Assembly (NCBI GenBank): GCA_963281255.1
Contig: OY725488.1
Location: 9,273,524 to 9,337,523, forward strand
DNA from: Aphrocallistes beatrix
Taxonomy: Eukaryota > Porifera > Hexactinellida > Sceptrulophora > Aphrocallistidae
Direction of reading: 5' to 3'
DNA: 64,000 nucleotides
The notes beneath the pieces were generated by a model. The model did no database searches, had not been told where the DNA came from, and saw only the letters and a program-made list of their open reading frames with translations. Each line of letters starts with the position of its first letter. Within the stretch, counting starts at the first letter, position 1. The position numbers were made by a program, and so were the translations under genes. Positions 25,401 to 40,400 of this stretch are shown in pieces.

Positions 25401-28400
25401 GAATAGAAAAGACATCGGATCAGTATCACGTGTCTTCAAATTTGCACACTCAGTCATTTTATTACCACAGTGAAGGTGGTTTGATGGTATTAAAGCACAC
25501 AAACTATAGGTAGACTCACTATACACACGTATAATTACTTGTGCCACAATCAGAAGGAACGCCGTTGTTATCTATCTGATTATGGGACTAACATTACTGT
25601 TTCGTATCTTCGCTTCCACTGCCTCTCTAATAATGTTCGTGACAGAGTGTAGGGATCCGAACAAGCTGGATAAGTCGGCGCAGAAATCGAAGAAATCCAT
25701 AAATTTTAAAATTTTGTATTCTATGCTTTTAGTTTGCATTTGCAGCTTATCATTCAATTATGCCTGGTTCTGGAAGGAACTCTTATTCGGAGAAGAAGAG
25801 GACATTCTGCACAGTAGCAATGCACTAGTGTTAGTGGGACTAGTCATATGCGTAGTAGGCAAGTATTTCAGAGGCAGAGCTAAGAAGGAGTTAGGAAAAT
25901 TCTTCACGTATGAAGTGGGAGTGAGTGAGGAACAGAAACTGATCAAGACAGGCCTCTACTCATACATAATGCACCCTAGCTACCTAGCAATGTTCATGGT
26001 ATGTCTGGGAGTCTGCATTATATATTCTTCAAAAGTGATGTGGATCTTTCATATCGTTCATTTTCTCGGTCTGATTAATAGGATAGGAGTGGAAGAGAAA
26101 GTTTTATTGGCGGGCTTTGGGAAGGAGTTTGAAGAGTATAGGTCCAAGAGATGGAGGCTACTCCCTTTCATATACTAAATGTCCTTACTTGTTACTGATG
26201 TAGATACTATATTAACATTGCTGTAGTGTGTGAAATTAGTGGCTCTGTAATTATTTGCTCTTAGAATAATTTTATTGTAATTTATATCATATTACTTCTA
26301 GAAAGAACATTTAAGCTAGTGAATCAGTGTTCGACAAATCTGATGGTTTGGTGGCGATAGCCACCAAAATTTAACGATAAACACCCAAATTCCCGAGCGT
26401 GGTGGCTAACTAAGCCACCAGAACAAGTAAATGGTGTTTAAGACAGCCACCACCAAATTTTGATTTTATCGAGCACTGTAGTGAATAAATCCTCTCCTTA
26501 ATTAAATGTAGGTTACAATGTGAGAAATAACATCAAAATAAGGGGGAAAATTATGGAACTTTCACATCCTTTAGACCCCTAAAATGTTTCATCAAGAATT
26601 CAAAAAGGTAGCTGTTTCGAATGAAAATGGTTTATCATATCGCAATATAACTAATTAGTGTGACAAATCTAAACTATAATTAAAGTGGGTGGGTCGATTT
26701 TTGAAAATTTCAATACAAGCCTTGTTTAGGAGAATGAGCTTGTTAAACCTCTTTACCTAAAACCCGAAGAGCTTCCTTCGTGGGCCTTTGGGGTGCCAAA
26801 ATTGTCACATGGAACAACAACCTGCAAATGGATCTTTTAATTCAAATTAAGGTTCATAATCGGTGAAAAGAGTCGATTTTGAAATTTTCAACTCTGCTTT
26901 CACATCAGCTGCTCACAATCGTGAAACGAAGCCGTCTTTGCGAGTTATGGTGTTTTAAAATTAAAATGTTTTACTTTATGTATCTATTGTAAACAAAAGT
27001 AAACAAATTAATTATCAAATTTACTCGAAAATATGATATTCGAAATCTACACCCGTGAAAACCCCATGTCAACCGTTGAAAGCAAGTTTCTAGCATATTT
27101 TTGAGATTTGTTTACTTTATGTATCTATTGTAAACAAATAATTTATCATAGAGACCTGAAAATATTTTAATATGAAATAGAATCGTGTGATTCGCATTAT
27201 AAAAGTCTGATAATTGATTGGTTCTTACATGAGCCAACATGAGCTGAATTTCAATCACAAATAGTCCTTTTGATTGTATGCATAAGTCAATTAATAATTT
27301 GATCTTAGAATAATTTTATTGTGTATATTTTAAACTATATTACTTTTAGAATGATAAATGAAGCTAGTGAATCAGTGTTCGACAAATCTGGTGGTTTGGT
27401 GGCGAAATATACCGAAATATAACGATAAGGCCCCAAACTCTCGAGCATAGTGAAACTAAGCCCCCAAATTTATGAGGTACTAGTCTATACGAGGTACTAG
27501 TCTATAAGCCACCAGAACAAGTAAAATGGTGGTTAAGACAGCTACTGCCAAATTTTGATTTTATCGAGCACTGGAGTGAATAAATCCTCTCCTTAATTAA
27601 AAGTAGGCTACAATGTGAGAAACAACATCAAAATATAAGGGAAAATTATGGAACTTTCACATCTTTGATGTCTCAATTATATATTATAGTGTATGGCAGC
27701 AAAAAGGATAATTGTATATTTTCACACCCTTATATACATATTTTCAGACGATTTGACGAATTTTGAAAATAATGCTAGAGACTAGCTTCCAACGGTTGAC
27801 ATGGGATTTTTAGGAGTATAGATTTCGAATATCATATTTTCAGATCGATATGATAAATTATTCGTTTACATTTGTTTACATTAGATACATAAAGTAAACA
27901 AATCACGAAAATATATTAGAAACTTGCTTTCAACTGTTGACATGGGGTTTTTAGGGGTGTAGATTTCGAATATCATATTTTCGAGTAAATTTGATAATTA
28001 ATTTGTTTACTTCTGTTTACAATAGATATATAAAGAAAACCATAGCCTACTATAATAAGGCCTCAGAGTAACTTGCGGATTTGGGACTAGGGGTACGGTA
28101 GAAGATGGTTGAACTAATACATGAGCTGCCTTAAATCATTAACAAAGCACAAGCTTAGGAATGTATTACCAGCATATATAAATGTGGTGTTAAAGTACCC
28201 ATATCCGTTGTTAAAATTTAGATTAGTCACCATATAGTTGCGCAATAGGGTATATTTGTTACAAATTTGGTGATTTTCAGAGGTCGTTTAAGGGCACTTC
28301 TAAGTGTTTTTATTATAAAACTTTTCGCATAGAACTGAGATGTGAATGGGTTAATACGAAAAATTTGGATTTTTTTCATGGAATGTTGCTACATTCCAGT

Positions 28401-31400
28401 GTTGCTATGGAAACGTGTTTTGGTCAGTTGGGGTTATATCTTGAAAACCGCGATAGCTAGACGTTCAAATGCAATTCCATTTGACTTCAAATATACTACT
28501 TCCTATTAAGTGATAATATAATTACGATGTCTAAATTCAATGGTTTACGAGATATTCGACAAATTACCGAATGTGACCAATAGGATAAATTGTCTAATAA
28601 CTCGTAAACCATTAAATTCAGACAAATAAATTATATTATCACTTAATAGGAAATAGTCTATTGGCTATCAAATGGAATCACATTCGAATGTCTAGCTATC
28701 GCGGTTTTCAAGATATAACCCCAACTGACCAAAACACGTTTCCATAGCAACAATGGAATGCAGCAACATTCCATGAAAAAAATCCAAATTTTTCGTATTA
28801 ACCCATTCACATCTCAGTTCTATGCGAAAAGTTTTATAATAAAAACACTTAGAAGTGCCCTTAAACGACCTAATTTGTCACAAACCAAATTTGGCACAAA
28901 TATACCCTATTGCGCAACTATATGGTGACTAATCTAAACTTTAACAACGGATATGGGTACTTTGACACCACATTTATATATGCTGGTAATACATTCCTAA
29001 GCTCTATTGTGCTTTGTTAATGATTTAAGGCAGCTCATGTATTAGTTCAACCATCTTCTACCGCATCCCTAGTCAAGTTACTCTGAGGCCTTATATACAG
29101 TAGGCTAGAGACTAGCTTCCCAACGGTTGACATGGGGTTTTTAGAGGTGCAGATTTCGAATATCATATTTTCAAATCGATACGATAAATTATTTGTTTAC
29201 TTTCGTTCACAATAGATACATCAAGTAAACAAATTATAAAAATAAGCTTGAAGCTAGCTTCCAACGGTTGACATGAGGCTTTTAGGGTGTAGAATTCGAA
29301 TATTATATTTTCGGATCCTTATGAGAAATTATTCGTTGACCTTTGTTTACATTATTTATAAAAAGTTTAAAAAAATCCCAAAATAGGTTATATTGAGTAA
29401 CTCCAGGCGCTCGCAGACCCAGTGTCTGCAAGTCGCGCAGCGCAAGCAAGCGAAGCGCGCTTGTAACGAATTAATGTGACAGATCTAAACTATAATTAAA
29501 GTGGGGTGGGTCGATTTTTGAAAATTTCAAGACAAGCCTTGTATAGGGGGCAATGAACTTGTTAAACTTTTTCACTTAAAACACCGAAGAGCTTCCTTCG
29601 TGGACCTTTGGGGTGTCAAAACTGTCACATGGAACAACAACCTGCAAAGGGATTTTTTTAGCTAAATTTTCAACCTCCATTCCTTTCTCATAGCATAAAT
29701 CAGCGAGTTTTTATGCTATCATGATTCTCTTGACGGGAATCGATGCAGAATTGTCTCAGCTGTTTTGTGAGTTATGTTGTTTTACAGAGCAAACAACAAA
29801 GAACGTGGCGGGCCATTAACTTAAAACACCATAACTCGAAAAAATTCGTTTCACGATCTGCAGCTGAAGTTGCAGAGGAAATAGAGGAGCGTGGATGTTT
29901 AGAGGGAGGGTAATGTAGAGTAGCAGAGATTCACAGAGCAGCTGCGGGATATATTGCACTCAGTATTATTTAGCAAGTATAAACAAAAAGTACGTACAGT
30001 AGGCAATTGTTAAGTAATCCCTATTGTTTGCAGCCTTGTATGTCTTACTACAACATCAATTAAACTCTAGAGGGCTACTAAACTTACAGGGCTACTCTGT
30101 GGCACAAGCAAAAAAATTAAATGATTTTAATTATATGATGCAAGTTCGAACTTGCTCGACCATTATAAAAAGGTTATCCCAAAATCAGCTGTCTACGACT
30201 GGCATTCTCTCAATTGATGCTGCACAGGTAAGGAGAATCGAAGACATGTTTTAGCATTTTCAAATTTGCACACGGTCATTTTGTTACCACAGAATGAAGA
30301 TGGTTCGATGGCATTGCTTATTCAAAGCGGACAGCTAGAGTCATAATCACTACTACACACACGTATAATTACCTGTATACCGACTATAAGTAAGCACTGG
30401 TTATTCTCTATCTGACCATGGAACTAACAATAATGTTTCGTATTTTCGCTTCCACTGTCTCTCTAATACTGTTCGTGGAAGAGTTCAGAAATCCGAACAA
30501 GCTGGATAAGTCTGCGCAGAAGTCCAGGAAGTCCTTAAATTTCAAAATTTTATATTGCATACATCTAACTTGCACTTGCAGCCTATCATTCAATTGTGCC
30601 TGGTTCTGGAAGAAACTCATATTCGGAGAAGAAGAGGACATTCTGCACAGCAGCAATGCACTATTGCTAGTGGGACTAGTCATATGCGTAGTAGGCAAGT
30701 ATTTCAGAGGCAGAGCTAAGAAGGAGTTAGGAAAATTCTTCACGTATGAAGTGGGAGTGAGTGAGGAACAGAAACTGATCAAGACAGGACTCTACTCATA
30801 CATAATGCACCCTAGCTACCTATCATTGATGATGGTATGTCTGGGAATCTGCATTATACATTCTTCAATAGTGCTGTGGGTTATTCAGATCATTTATTTT
30901 CTCGGTCTGATTAATAGGATAGGAGTGGAAGAGAAAGTTTTATTGGCGGGCTTTGGGAAAGAGTTTGAAGAGTATAGGTCCAAGAGATGGAGGTTACTCC
31001 CTTTCATATACTAAATGTCCTTACTTGTTACTGATGTAGATATTAACATTGCTGTAGTGTGTGAAAGTATTAGCTTGTGTGGACAACTGGCAATTTTAAG
31101 ACACATCACATCGATGGTATTTTATAATGTTACATAGGACACAGTAGAACCTCTAAATACGGACACCAGCTGACCATGGGTTTACCTAGGATTTTCCAGT
31201 CCGGCACTTTTTTTAAATGTGATAGAGGTTACATGGCAACAGGGTTTATCTTGAATTTCCAGGGGTGGTGGCAACCCGGCACCAAAATCGAATCAACCTT
31301 CAAGCACCTTAGCTCCTCGAACGATACCAGGCTGGCACTTATAAGTGCTGACCGAGCACCTAGATAAACCCGTGCAGCTGACTGTGAAGTTCGTCTGGAT

Positions 31401-34400
31401 TTCTGGATTTCGTATTAACCGGAGTGGCTTACAGGTATTCCTTCTTCAGGGGATAAATATCTGTCCGTATTTACGAAGTTCTACAGTACTATTAAAACTA
31501 CATTACAGTCAGGGAGGCTTATTATGAACCGCCAGGAGACCAAACATTTGTTCATAATAAAGAGACTTCATATTAAGCAAACTGGACTTAATACTAATCC
31601 TACGAGTTTGCAGGCGATAAAATTAGGACCAGAAAGTAGTTCATAATAAAAGAATGTCCATATTAAGGTTTAATTAAGATTATGGATAACATTCGGTGAA
31701 AAGAGTCGATTTTGAAACTTTCAAAAAAATCTGTTTGGGAAATGAACTTTCCTTCCTTGGGGCATAACTCAGCGAGTTTTCATACCAACTTGTTCTCTTG
31801 ACGGGAATCGATGCAGGTTGACTCTGCTTTCAGCTCAGCGCTCACAATCGTGAAACGAGGTCGTCTTTGCGAGTTATGGTTTTTAAGTTAAAGGGCCCGC
31901 CATGTTCCGTGGAGTTTGAACGATAAACATCATAACCCAAAAAATAACTTGACGAACTTTCCGAAAGTTGGATTTGTCCAAAGTGAATCGATCATTGATC
32001 GATTTAAGTGCCGATCGCAATGATGTCAAGAAGCCAATAAGGCACTACTTGGAATGAAAATAGTTTATATAATCGCATATAGCTAATTAATTAGTGGTAA
32101 TATAAATCTCAACTAACTTGTTCAATGCTGTTAATACACTATTCTAAAAATTGTCTCATATATAATATTGTCCTCGGCCACTCTGTATGATCCAATATAA
32201 TACTAGTAGTATATGAAGCACACCAAAAAAGGGAACAATGGCGTCATAATTTCATGATGCAAACTCAAACTTGCTCAACCAATCAAAACATATTTCGGTT
32301 ATGCCAAAATCAGCTTTCTATGACTGGCCGTCGTTCAATGGATTCTGTATAGATTAGGAGAATGTGGAAAAGACATCGGATCAGTATCACATGTTTCTAA
32401 ATTTGCACAGTCTTGAAAAGGGAGAAAGCCAACGTAGTCGTGGGGATCTCGAATTGAATCAAGTAAAGGTGGTACAACTAAATCGCTGTCGAAAGGTACC
32501 TGGCACTGAAAATTGCCTGGATGAATCAACTTTATCTGTGACGCAAGGAAGTGATTGCGATCAAACCCTCCTGTAGGGGATGAAGAGGAACAAATGGTAC
32601 CCAAGCAACAGATGTCAAGTAGTGAAGTCATTGCATGTGACTTTGGCCATCCCTTATGACGACGATCTACGAGAGAATCCAGGCCGACAAAATTTTTCCG
32701 GAATGTGGTTACGAGTTATCCTCGGTGAAGGGGATGTGTAGAAGAAAGAGAGGAGACTGGATGTTTAGAGGGAGAGGTTTGCTTGTGCTACAGAGAGAGC
32801 AGTAGAGTTTATTACTCCTCATTGACAATGACTTTTGCTTGCTCATTTCCGGTTCAGTCATTTTGGGCGGGGAAGCCATTAGAAATGTGGGGTCTAAGAT
32901 ATAAATAGAATGGACCCCAGGTCATTATTAATTGATGTTATAGTAAGCACAATACAAGAAGTTACAAACAATTACCCAACAATTGCCTACTGTACGTACT
33001 TTTTAGTTTATCTTATATATTAAAATGCTAGGATTTTTTTTTTTTTTTTTTGTTTGTTTGTCCGAATTGATTGAAGAATTGGCAAGTCGTAGAGATACGA
33101 AAATTGGCATGTAGGTGTCAAATGATGAATCTAGGATTAAGTTCGAAAATCTAAGCGAAATTTTCACAACTCTGCAAAAAAAATGGAAAACAAATTTTCA
33201 CACCTTTTCTATACAAAATAAATGACTACACTATCATAATAGAAATCATTGTACGACTCTACAATAGATCGTCATTGTTATTAATATTTCAAAGCCACAA
33301 CTTATGTTTGATATCTTAAATGTATTATAGTATTTGGCAATAAAAAAGATTATCTGCATATTTTCACACCTTTATATACATATTTTCACACCATTTGATG
33401 AATTTTGAAAATAATGCTAGAGACTAGCTTCCAACGGTTGACATGGGGTTTTCAGGGGTGTAGATTTCGAATATCATATTTTCGAGTAAATTTGATGATC
33501 AATTTGTTTACTTTTGTTTACAATAGATACATAAAGTAAACAAATCTCAAAAATATGCTAGAAACTTGCTTCCAACGGTTGATATGGGTTTTTTTGGGGT
33601 GTAGATTTCGAATATCATATTTTCAGATCGATATGATAAATTATTTGTTTACTTTTGTTCACAATAGATACATAAAGTAAACAAATTACAAAAATAGGCC
33701 AGAGACTAGCTTCCAACGGTTGACATGGGGTTTTTAGTGCTGATTAGATTTCGAATATTATATTTTCGGATCCATATGAGAAATTTTTCGTTGACCTTTG
33801 TTTAAAAGATTTATATAAAGGAAAAAAATCCCAAAATATGTTAGATTGAGTAACTTCAGGCACCCGCAGGGTGACTCTGCGGACACACAGTGTCCGCAAG
33901 CCGCGCAGCGCAAGCAAGCGAAGCGTGCTTGTACTAATTAAGTAATACTGAATATGATAGATCCTTCTCAGAGATTCAGAGCAGGATAGATCTTATTCAG
34001 TATTACTTAGCTAGTATAAACTAAAAAGTATGGCAGTAATTGTTATGCAATTGTTGAGTAATCTTTATTGTTTGTAACTTCTTGTATTGTGCTTACTATA
34101 ACATCAATTAAACTGATCTACTCTGTAGCACAAGCAAAAAAATGAAGTAGAACTGATATACGCAATGAGATAAGAAATTCATATTAATTGAGCATCGAAA
34201 CACAATCTACTAACATTGATCAGGCAATCAGTTGTAGTTTGTTTATATTTAGTCAGATATAAATACGAAATGAATCATGAAACACCTTATATACCAATCA
34301 AAATTAAGCACTCGTTATTATCTATCTGATCATGGGACTAACATTACTACTCCGTATCCTCGCTTCCACTGTCTCTCTAATACTGTTCGTGGAAGAGTTC

Positions 34401-37400
34401 AGAAATCTGAACAAGCTGGATAAGTCTGCGCAGAAGTCCAGGAAGTCCTTAAATTTCAAAATTTTATATTGCATACATCTAACTTGCACTTGCAACCTAT
34501 CATTCAATTGTGCCTGGTTCTGGAAGGAACTCATATTTGGAGAAGAACAGGGCATTCTGCATAACAGAAATGCACTATTGCTAGCGGGACTAGTCATATG
34601 CGTAGTAGGCAAGTATTTCAGAGGCAGAGCTAAGAAGGAGTTAGGAAAATTCTTCACGTATGAAGTGGGAGTGAGTGAGGAACAGAAACTGATCAAGACA
34701 GGCCTCTACTCATACATCATGCACCCTAGCTACCTATCATTGATAATGGTATGTCTGGGAATATGCATTATACATTCTTCAATAGTGCTGTGGGTTATTC
34801 AGATCATTTATTTTCTCGGTCTGATTAATAGGATAGGAGTGGAAGAGAAAGTTTTATTGGCGGGCTTTGGGAAAGAGTTTGAAGGGTATAGGTCCAAGAG
34901 ATGGAGGCTACTCCCTTTCATATACTAAATGTCCTTACTTGTTACTGATGTAAATATTAACATTGTGTAGTGTGTGAAATTATTAGCTTGTGTGGTACAA
35001 CTGTCAATTTTAAGTCGCATCACATCGATGGTATTTTATAATGTTACATAGGACACAGTAGAACTTCGTAAATACGGACACCAGCTGACCATGGGTTTAC
35101 CTAGGATTTTCCAGTCCGGCACTTTTTTTAAATGTGATAGAGGTTACATGGCAACAGGGTTTATCTTGAATTTCCAGGGGTGGTGGTACCCGGCACCAAA
35201 ATCGAATCAACCTTCAAGCACCTTAGCTCCTCGAACGATACCAGGCTGGCACTTATAAGTGCTGACCGAGCACCTAGATAAACTCCTGCAGCTGACTGTG
35301 AAGTTTGTCCGTATTTCTGGATTTCGTATTAACCGGAGTGGCTTACAGGTATTCCTTCTTCAGGGGATAAATATCTGTCCGTATTTACGAAGTTCTACAG
35401 TACTACTAAAACTACATTACAGTCAGGGAGGCTTATTATGAACCGCCAGGAGACCAAACATTTGTGAAGGCTAACATTCGGTGAAAAGAGTCGATTTTGA
35501 AACTTTCAAAAAAATTTGTTTCGGAAATGAACTTTCCTTCCCTGGAGCATAACTCAGCGAGTTTTTATGCCAACTTGTTCTCTTGACGGGAATCGAAGCA
35601 GGTTGACTCTGCTTTCAGCTCAGCTGCTCACAATCTTGAAACGAGGCCGTCTTTGCGGGTTATGGTTTTTAAGTTAAAGGGCCCGCCATGTTCCGTGGAG
35701 TTTGAACTTTAAACATCATAACCCACAAAAACAATTCGACGAACTTTCCTAGAGTTGGATCTGTCCAAAGTGAATCGATCATTGATCGATTTAAGTGCAG
35801 ATCGTAATGATGTCAAGAAGCCAATAAGGCACTATTTGGAATGAAAATAGTTTATATCATCGCATATAGCTAATTAATTAGTGGTAATATAAATCTCAAC
35901 TAACTTGTTCAATACTGTTAATACAATATTTTCAAAATTGTCTCATATAAAATATTTTCTTCGGTTACCTTGCATGATCAAATATAACAATAGTAGTAAA
36001 GAAGTACACTAAACAAGGGAATAATGACGTCATATTTTCATGATGCAAATTCTTGCTCAACCAATCAAAAATATTTTGGTTACCGTATTGCTTCGAATAA
36101 GCGCCCGGGCGCTTATTTATTTCGTGCACCCTTTAGACCCGACGCTTATTCAAGCCCCGGCGCTTATTTTTTTCATTCGCTATTTTGACCCGGCACTCTA
36201 TTTTTGGTTTACTACATTGACTGGCACTTTTATTTTTGCCACAACTGAGAATGTTAGTTCTATTAAAAAGGGATAATGTAATGTTTCAAAAAGCACTTGT
36301 ATCTATGCCACTACTGAGAATACTAGTTTGATATGATGTTCAGAGAACTAAAATGCCCCGGCGTCCGACGCTTATTCAAGCCCCGGCGCTTATTTATTTC
36401 GCTCACCCTTTAGACCCGGCGCTTATTCAGGGAAATACGGTATGCCAAAATCAGCTTTCTACTACTAGCAGTCTTTCCTTCGATTCTGTATAGATGAGGA
36501 GAATGGAAAAGACATCGGATCAGTATCACGTATCTTCAAATTTGCACACTCAGTCATTTATTACCACAGTGGAGGTGGTGTGATGGTATCAAAGCATACA
36601 AACTATAGGTAGACTCACTATACACACGTATAATTACTTGTATACCAATTAGAAGGAATCATTCGTTATTCTCTATCTGATCATGGACATAACATTACTG
36701 TTTCGTATCTTCGCTTCCACTGTCTCTCTAATACTGTTCGTGACAGAGTGTAGGCATCCGAACAAGCTGGATAAGTCTGCGCAGAAATCGAAGGCTACTT
36801 TAGATTTCAAAATTTTGTATGTTATGCTTTTAGCTTGCACTTGCAGCCTATCATTCAATTATGCCTGGTTCTGGAAGGAACTCATATTTGGAGAAGAAGA
36901 GGACATTCTGCACAGCAGCAATGCACTAGTGCTAGTGGGACTAGTCATATGCGTAGTAGGAAAGTATTTCAGAGCCAGAGCTAAGAAGGAGTTAGGAAAA
37001 TTCTTCACGTATGAAGTGGGAGTGAGTGAGGAACAGAAACTGATCAAGACAGGCCTCTACTCATACATAATGCACCCTAGCTACCTAGGAATATCCATGA
37101 TGGGTCTAGGGATCTGCATGATATACTCTTCAATAGTGTTGTGGGTCCTTCAGATCATTTATTTTCTCGGTCTGATTAATAGGATAGGATTTGAAGAAAA
37201 AGCATTAATGGCGGGCTTTGGGAAGGAGTTTGAAGAGTATAGGTCCAAGAGATGGAGGCTACTCCCTTTCATATACTAAATGTCCTTACTTGTTACTGAT
37301 GTAAATATTAACATTGCTGTAGTGTGTGAAAGTATTGGCTTGTGTGGTACAACTAGTAATTTTAAGACACATCACATCGATGGTATTTTATAATGTTACA

Positions 37401-40400
37401 TAGGACACAGTAGAACTTCGCAAATACGGATACCAGCTGACCATGGGTTTACCAGGATTTTCCAGTCCGGCATTTGTTTACATTTGTTTACAATAGATAC
37501 ATAAAGCAAACAAATTACAAAAATAGACTAGAGACTAGTTTTCAATGGTTGACATGGGGCTTTTAGGGGTGTAGAATTCGAATATTATATTTTTGGATCC
37601 TTATGAGAAATTATTCGTCACCTTTGTTTACATTATTTATATACAAAGTAAAACAATTCCCAAAATAGGATAGATTGAGTAACTCCAGGCGCTCGCAGAC
37701 CCAGTGTCTGCAAGCAAGCAAGCGAAGCGCGCTTGTAACGAATTAATGTGACAAATCTAAACTATAATTAAAGTGGGTGGGTCGATTTATGAAAATTTCA
37801 AGACAAGCCTTGTTTAGGGGGTAATGAACTTGTTAAACTTTTTTCACTCAAAACACCGAAGAGCTTCCTATGTGGACCTTTGAAGTGTCAAAATTGTCAC
37901 ATGGAACAACAACCTGCAAAGGGATCTTTTTAGCAAAATTTTCAACCTCCATTCCTTTCTCAGAGCATAACTCAGCGAGTTTTCATGCTATCTTGATTCT
38001 CTTAACGAGAATCGATGCAGAATTGTTTCAACACAATTGCGAGTTATGGTGTTTTAAAGAGTAAACACAAAGGAACATAGCGGGCCTTTAACTTAAAACA
38101 CCATAACTCGAAAAAATCGTATCACGGTTCTGCAGCTGAAGTTGTGCAGAGGAAATAGAGGAGCGTGGATGTTTAGAGGGAGGGGTAGTGCAGAGAAGCA
38201 GAGAATCATAGAGCACTCAGTATTATTTAGCAAGTATAATCAAAAAGTACGTACAGTAGGCAATTGTTAAGTAATCTTTATTGTTTGTAGCCCTGTATGT
38301 CTTACTACAACATCAATTAAACTCTAGAGGGCTACTAAACCTACAGAGCTACTCTGTGGCACAAGCAAAAAAATTATATGATCTTAATTATATGATGCAA
38401 GTTTGAACTTGCTCGACCATTAAAAAATTAGGTTATCCCAAAATCAGCTGTCTACGACTGGCATTTACTCAATTGATGTTTTACGCGCATTTTCAAATTT
38501 GCACACAGTCATTTTGTTACCACAGAATGAAGATGGTTCGATGGCATTGCTTATTCAAAGAAGATAATTAGAGTCATAATCACTACACACACATATAATT
38601 ACCTGTAACCAACTATAAGTAAGCACTGGTTATTCTCTATCTGATCATGGGACTAACATTACTACTCCGTATCTTCGCTTCCACTGTCTCTCTAATAATG
38701 TTCGTAGAAGAGTTCAGAAATCCGAACAAGCTAGATAAGTCTGCGCAGAAGTCCAGGAAGTCCTTAAATTTCAAAATTTTATATTGCATACATCTAACTT
38801 GCACTTGCAACCTATCATTCAATTGTGGCTGGTTCTGGAAGAAACTCATATTTGGAGAAGAAGAGAACATTCTGCACAGCAGCAATGCACTAGTGCTAGT
38901 GGGACTAGTCATATGCGTAGTAGGCAAGTATTTCAGAGGCAGAGCTAATAAGGAGTTAGGAAAATTCTTCACGTATGAAGTGGGAGTGAGTGAGGAACAG
39001 AAACTGATCAAGACATTCTATTAAAATTTCAGCCTTCTATCATCTAAAATGGCTGAGTTATGGTGGAAAAACTGAAACTGAAAAAACTGAAAAACCATGA
39101 TGAGTCGACATTTTTGTCTGAGGTCAGAACTCAGTAGAGCCATTGCCAAAGGACTCCCTCATGCCAAAAATCAGCTTTCTGTACTATATATATATATATA
39201 TCTTATATATTAAAACTCCAGGATTTTTTTTTTTTTTTTGTTTTTTTTTTTTTGTTTGTCCGAATTGATTGAAGAATTGGCAAGTCGTAGAGATACGAAA
39301 ATTGGCATGTAGGTGTCAAATGATGAATCTAGGATTAAGTTCGAAGATCTAAGCGAAATGTTCACACCTCGCCGAGATAGGTGACAAAATGTGCTGACCA
39401 ATCAAATTCGATTATTTTATAATGCAAATACATTGGAATAAAATAGTATTGACTTATGCATACAATCAAAATAACTATTTGTTATTGAAATTCATTGGTT
39501 TATGTGAACCAATCAATTATCAGCCTTTTATAATGCCATTCACACGATTCTATTTCATATAAATGACTGAATACTGCTATTTTGAGTCTATACTTTGATC
39601 GTTAACAACAATTAAAGTGTGTTATATGCTACGATCAATCAATTCGATCATAAAATAACTTTTAACGACATGGACTGGAATTGATTATTTAAGTATAATA
39701 ATCTTTAGCAATGTGAACTTTGTGTATTCAAATTGAGCTTACATTCAGGATTAGTTGACTTAATACGAAGTAAATTATATTTATCACGAAACAAAATTTC
39801 TGCTACAGTTCTGATTTTTTAAATGTAACCATAGACAAATGACAATCCAGCGAACTTAGTATAAAACAAGAAAGCGACGTATTGTTTCTCTAATATCCCC
39901 AAGCTCCCACTGGGTAAATCTGCGGACACGCAGTGTCCGCAAGCCGCGCAGCGCAAGCAAGCGAAGCGCGCTTGTATATATATATATATACAGTCGACTC
40001 CGCTTAATAGGTTCACTGTTTAATCGGGTCAACCGCTTAATCGGGTCACCTTTGGCAGGACCGGAATAGCTCTCACACATAGAAGCTAATACAAAATATT
40101 TTCGGTAAATAGAGTCCTCCGCTTAATCGGGTCAAAATGTCCTCTGACCGATGTGACCCAATTAAGCGGAGTCGCCCCGGTTTCCGAGAGTAATTTGTAT
40201 AGAACACGACCATATTTTTCCGGGTGTGCCCCGGTTTTCGGAGGTGAACTGTATTTGGAATGAAAATGGTTTATATTGTCGCATATAGTAAATAAATCAG
40301 TGATAATATAACATAAATCTCAACTAACTTGTTCAATACTGTTAATACAATATTTTCAAAATTGTCTCAAATTTCCTCATCCATCCTTGTATGATCCAAT

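Noticed and set aside
30408-30782. Antisense 124-residue frames recurring across the ICMT-like genes
   Set aside because: They lie opposite the nearly identical core and recur only because that DNA is duplicated; they lack family resemblance and are shorter in copies 3, 6, 8 and 9.
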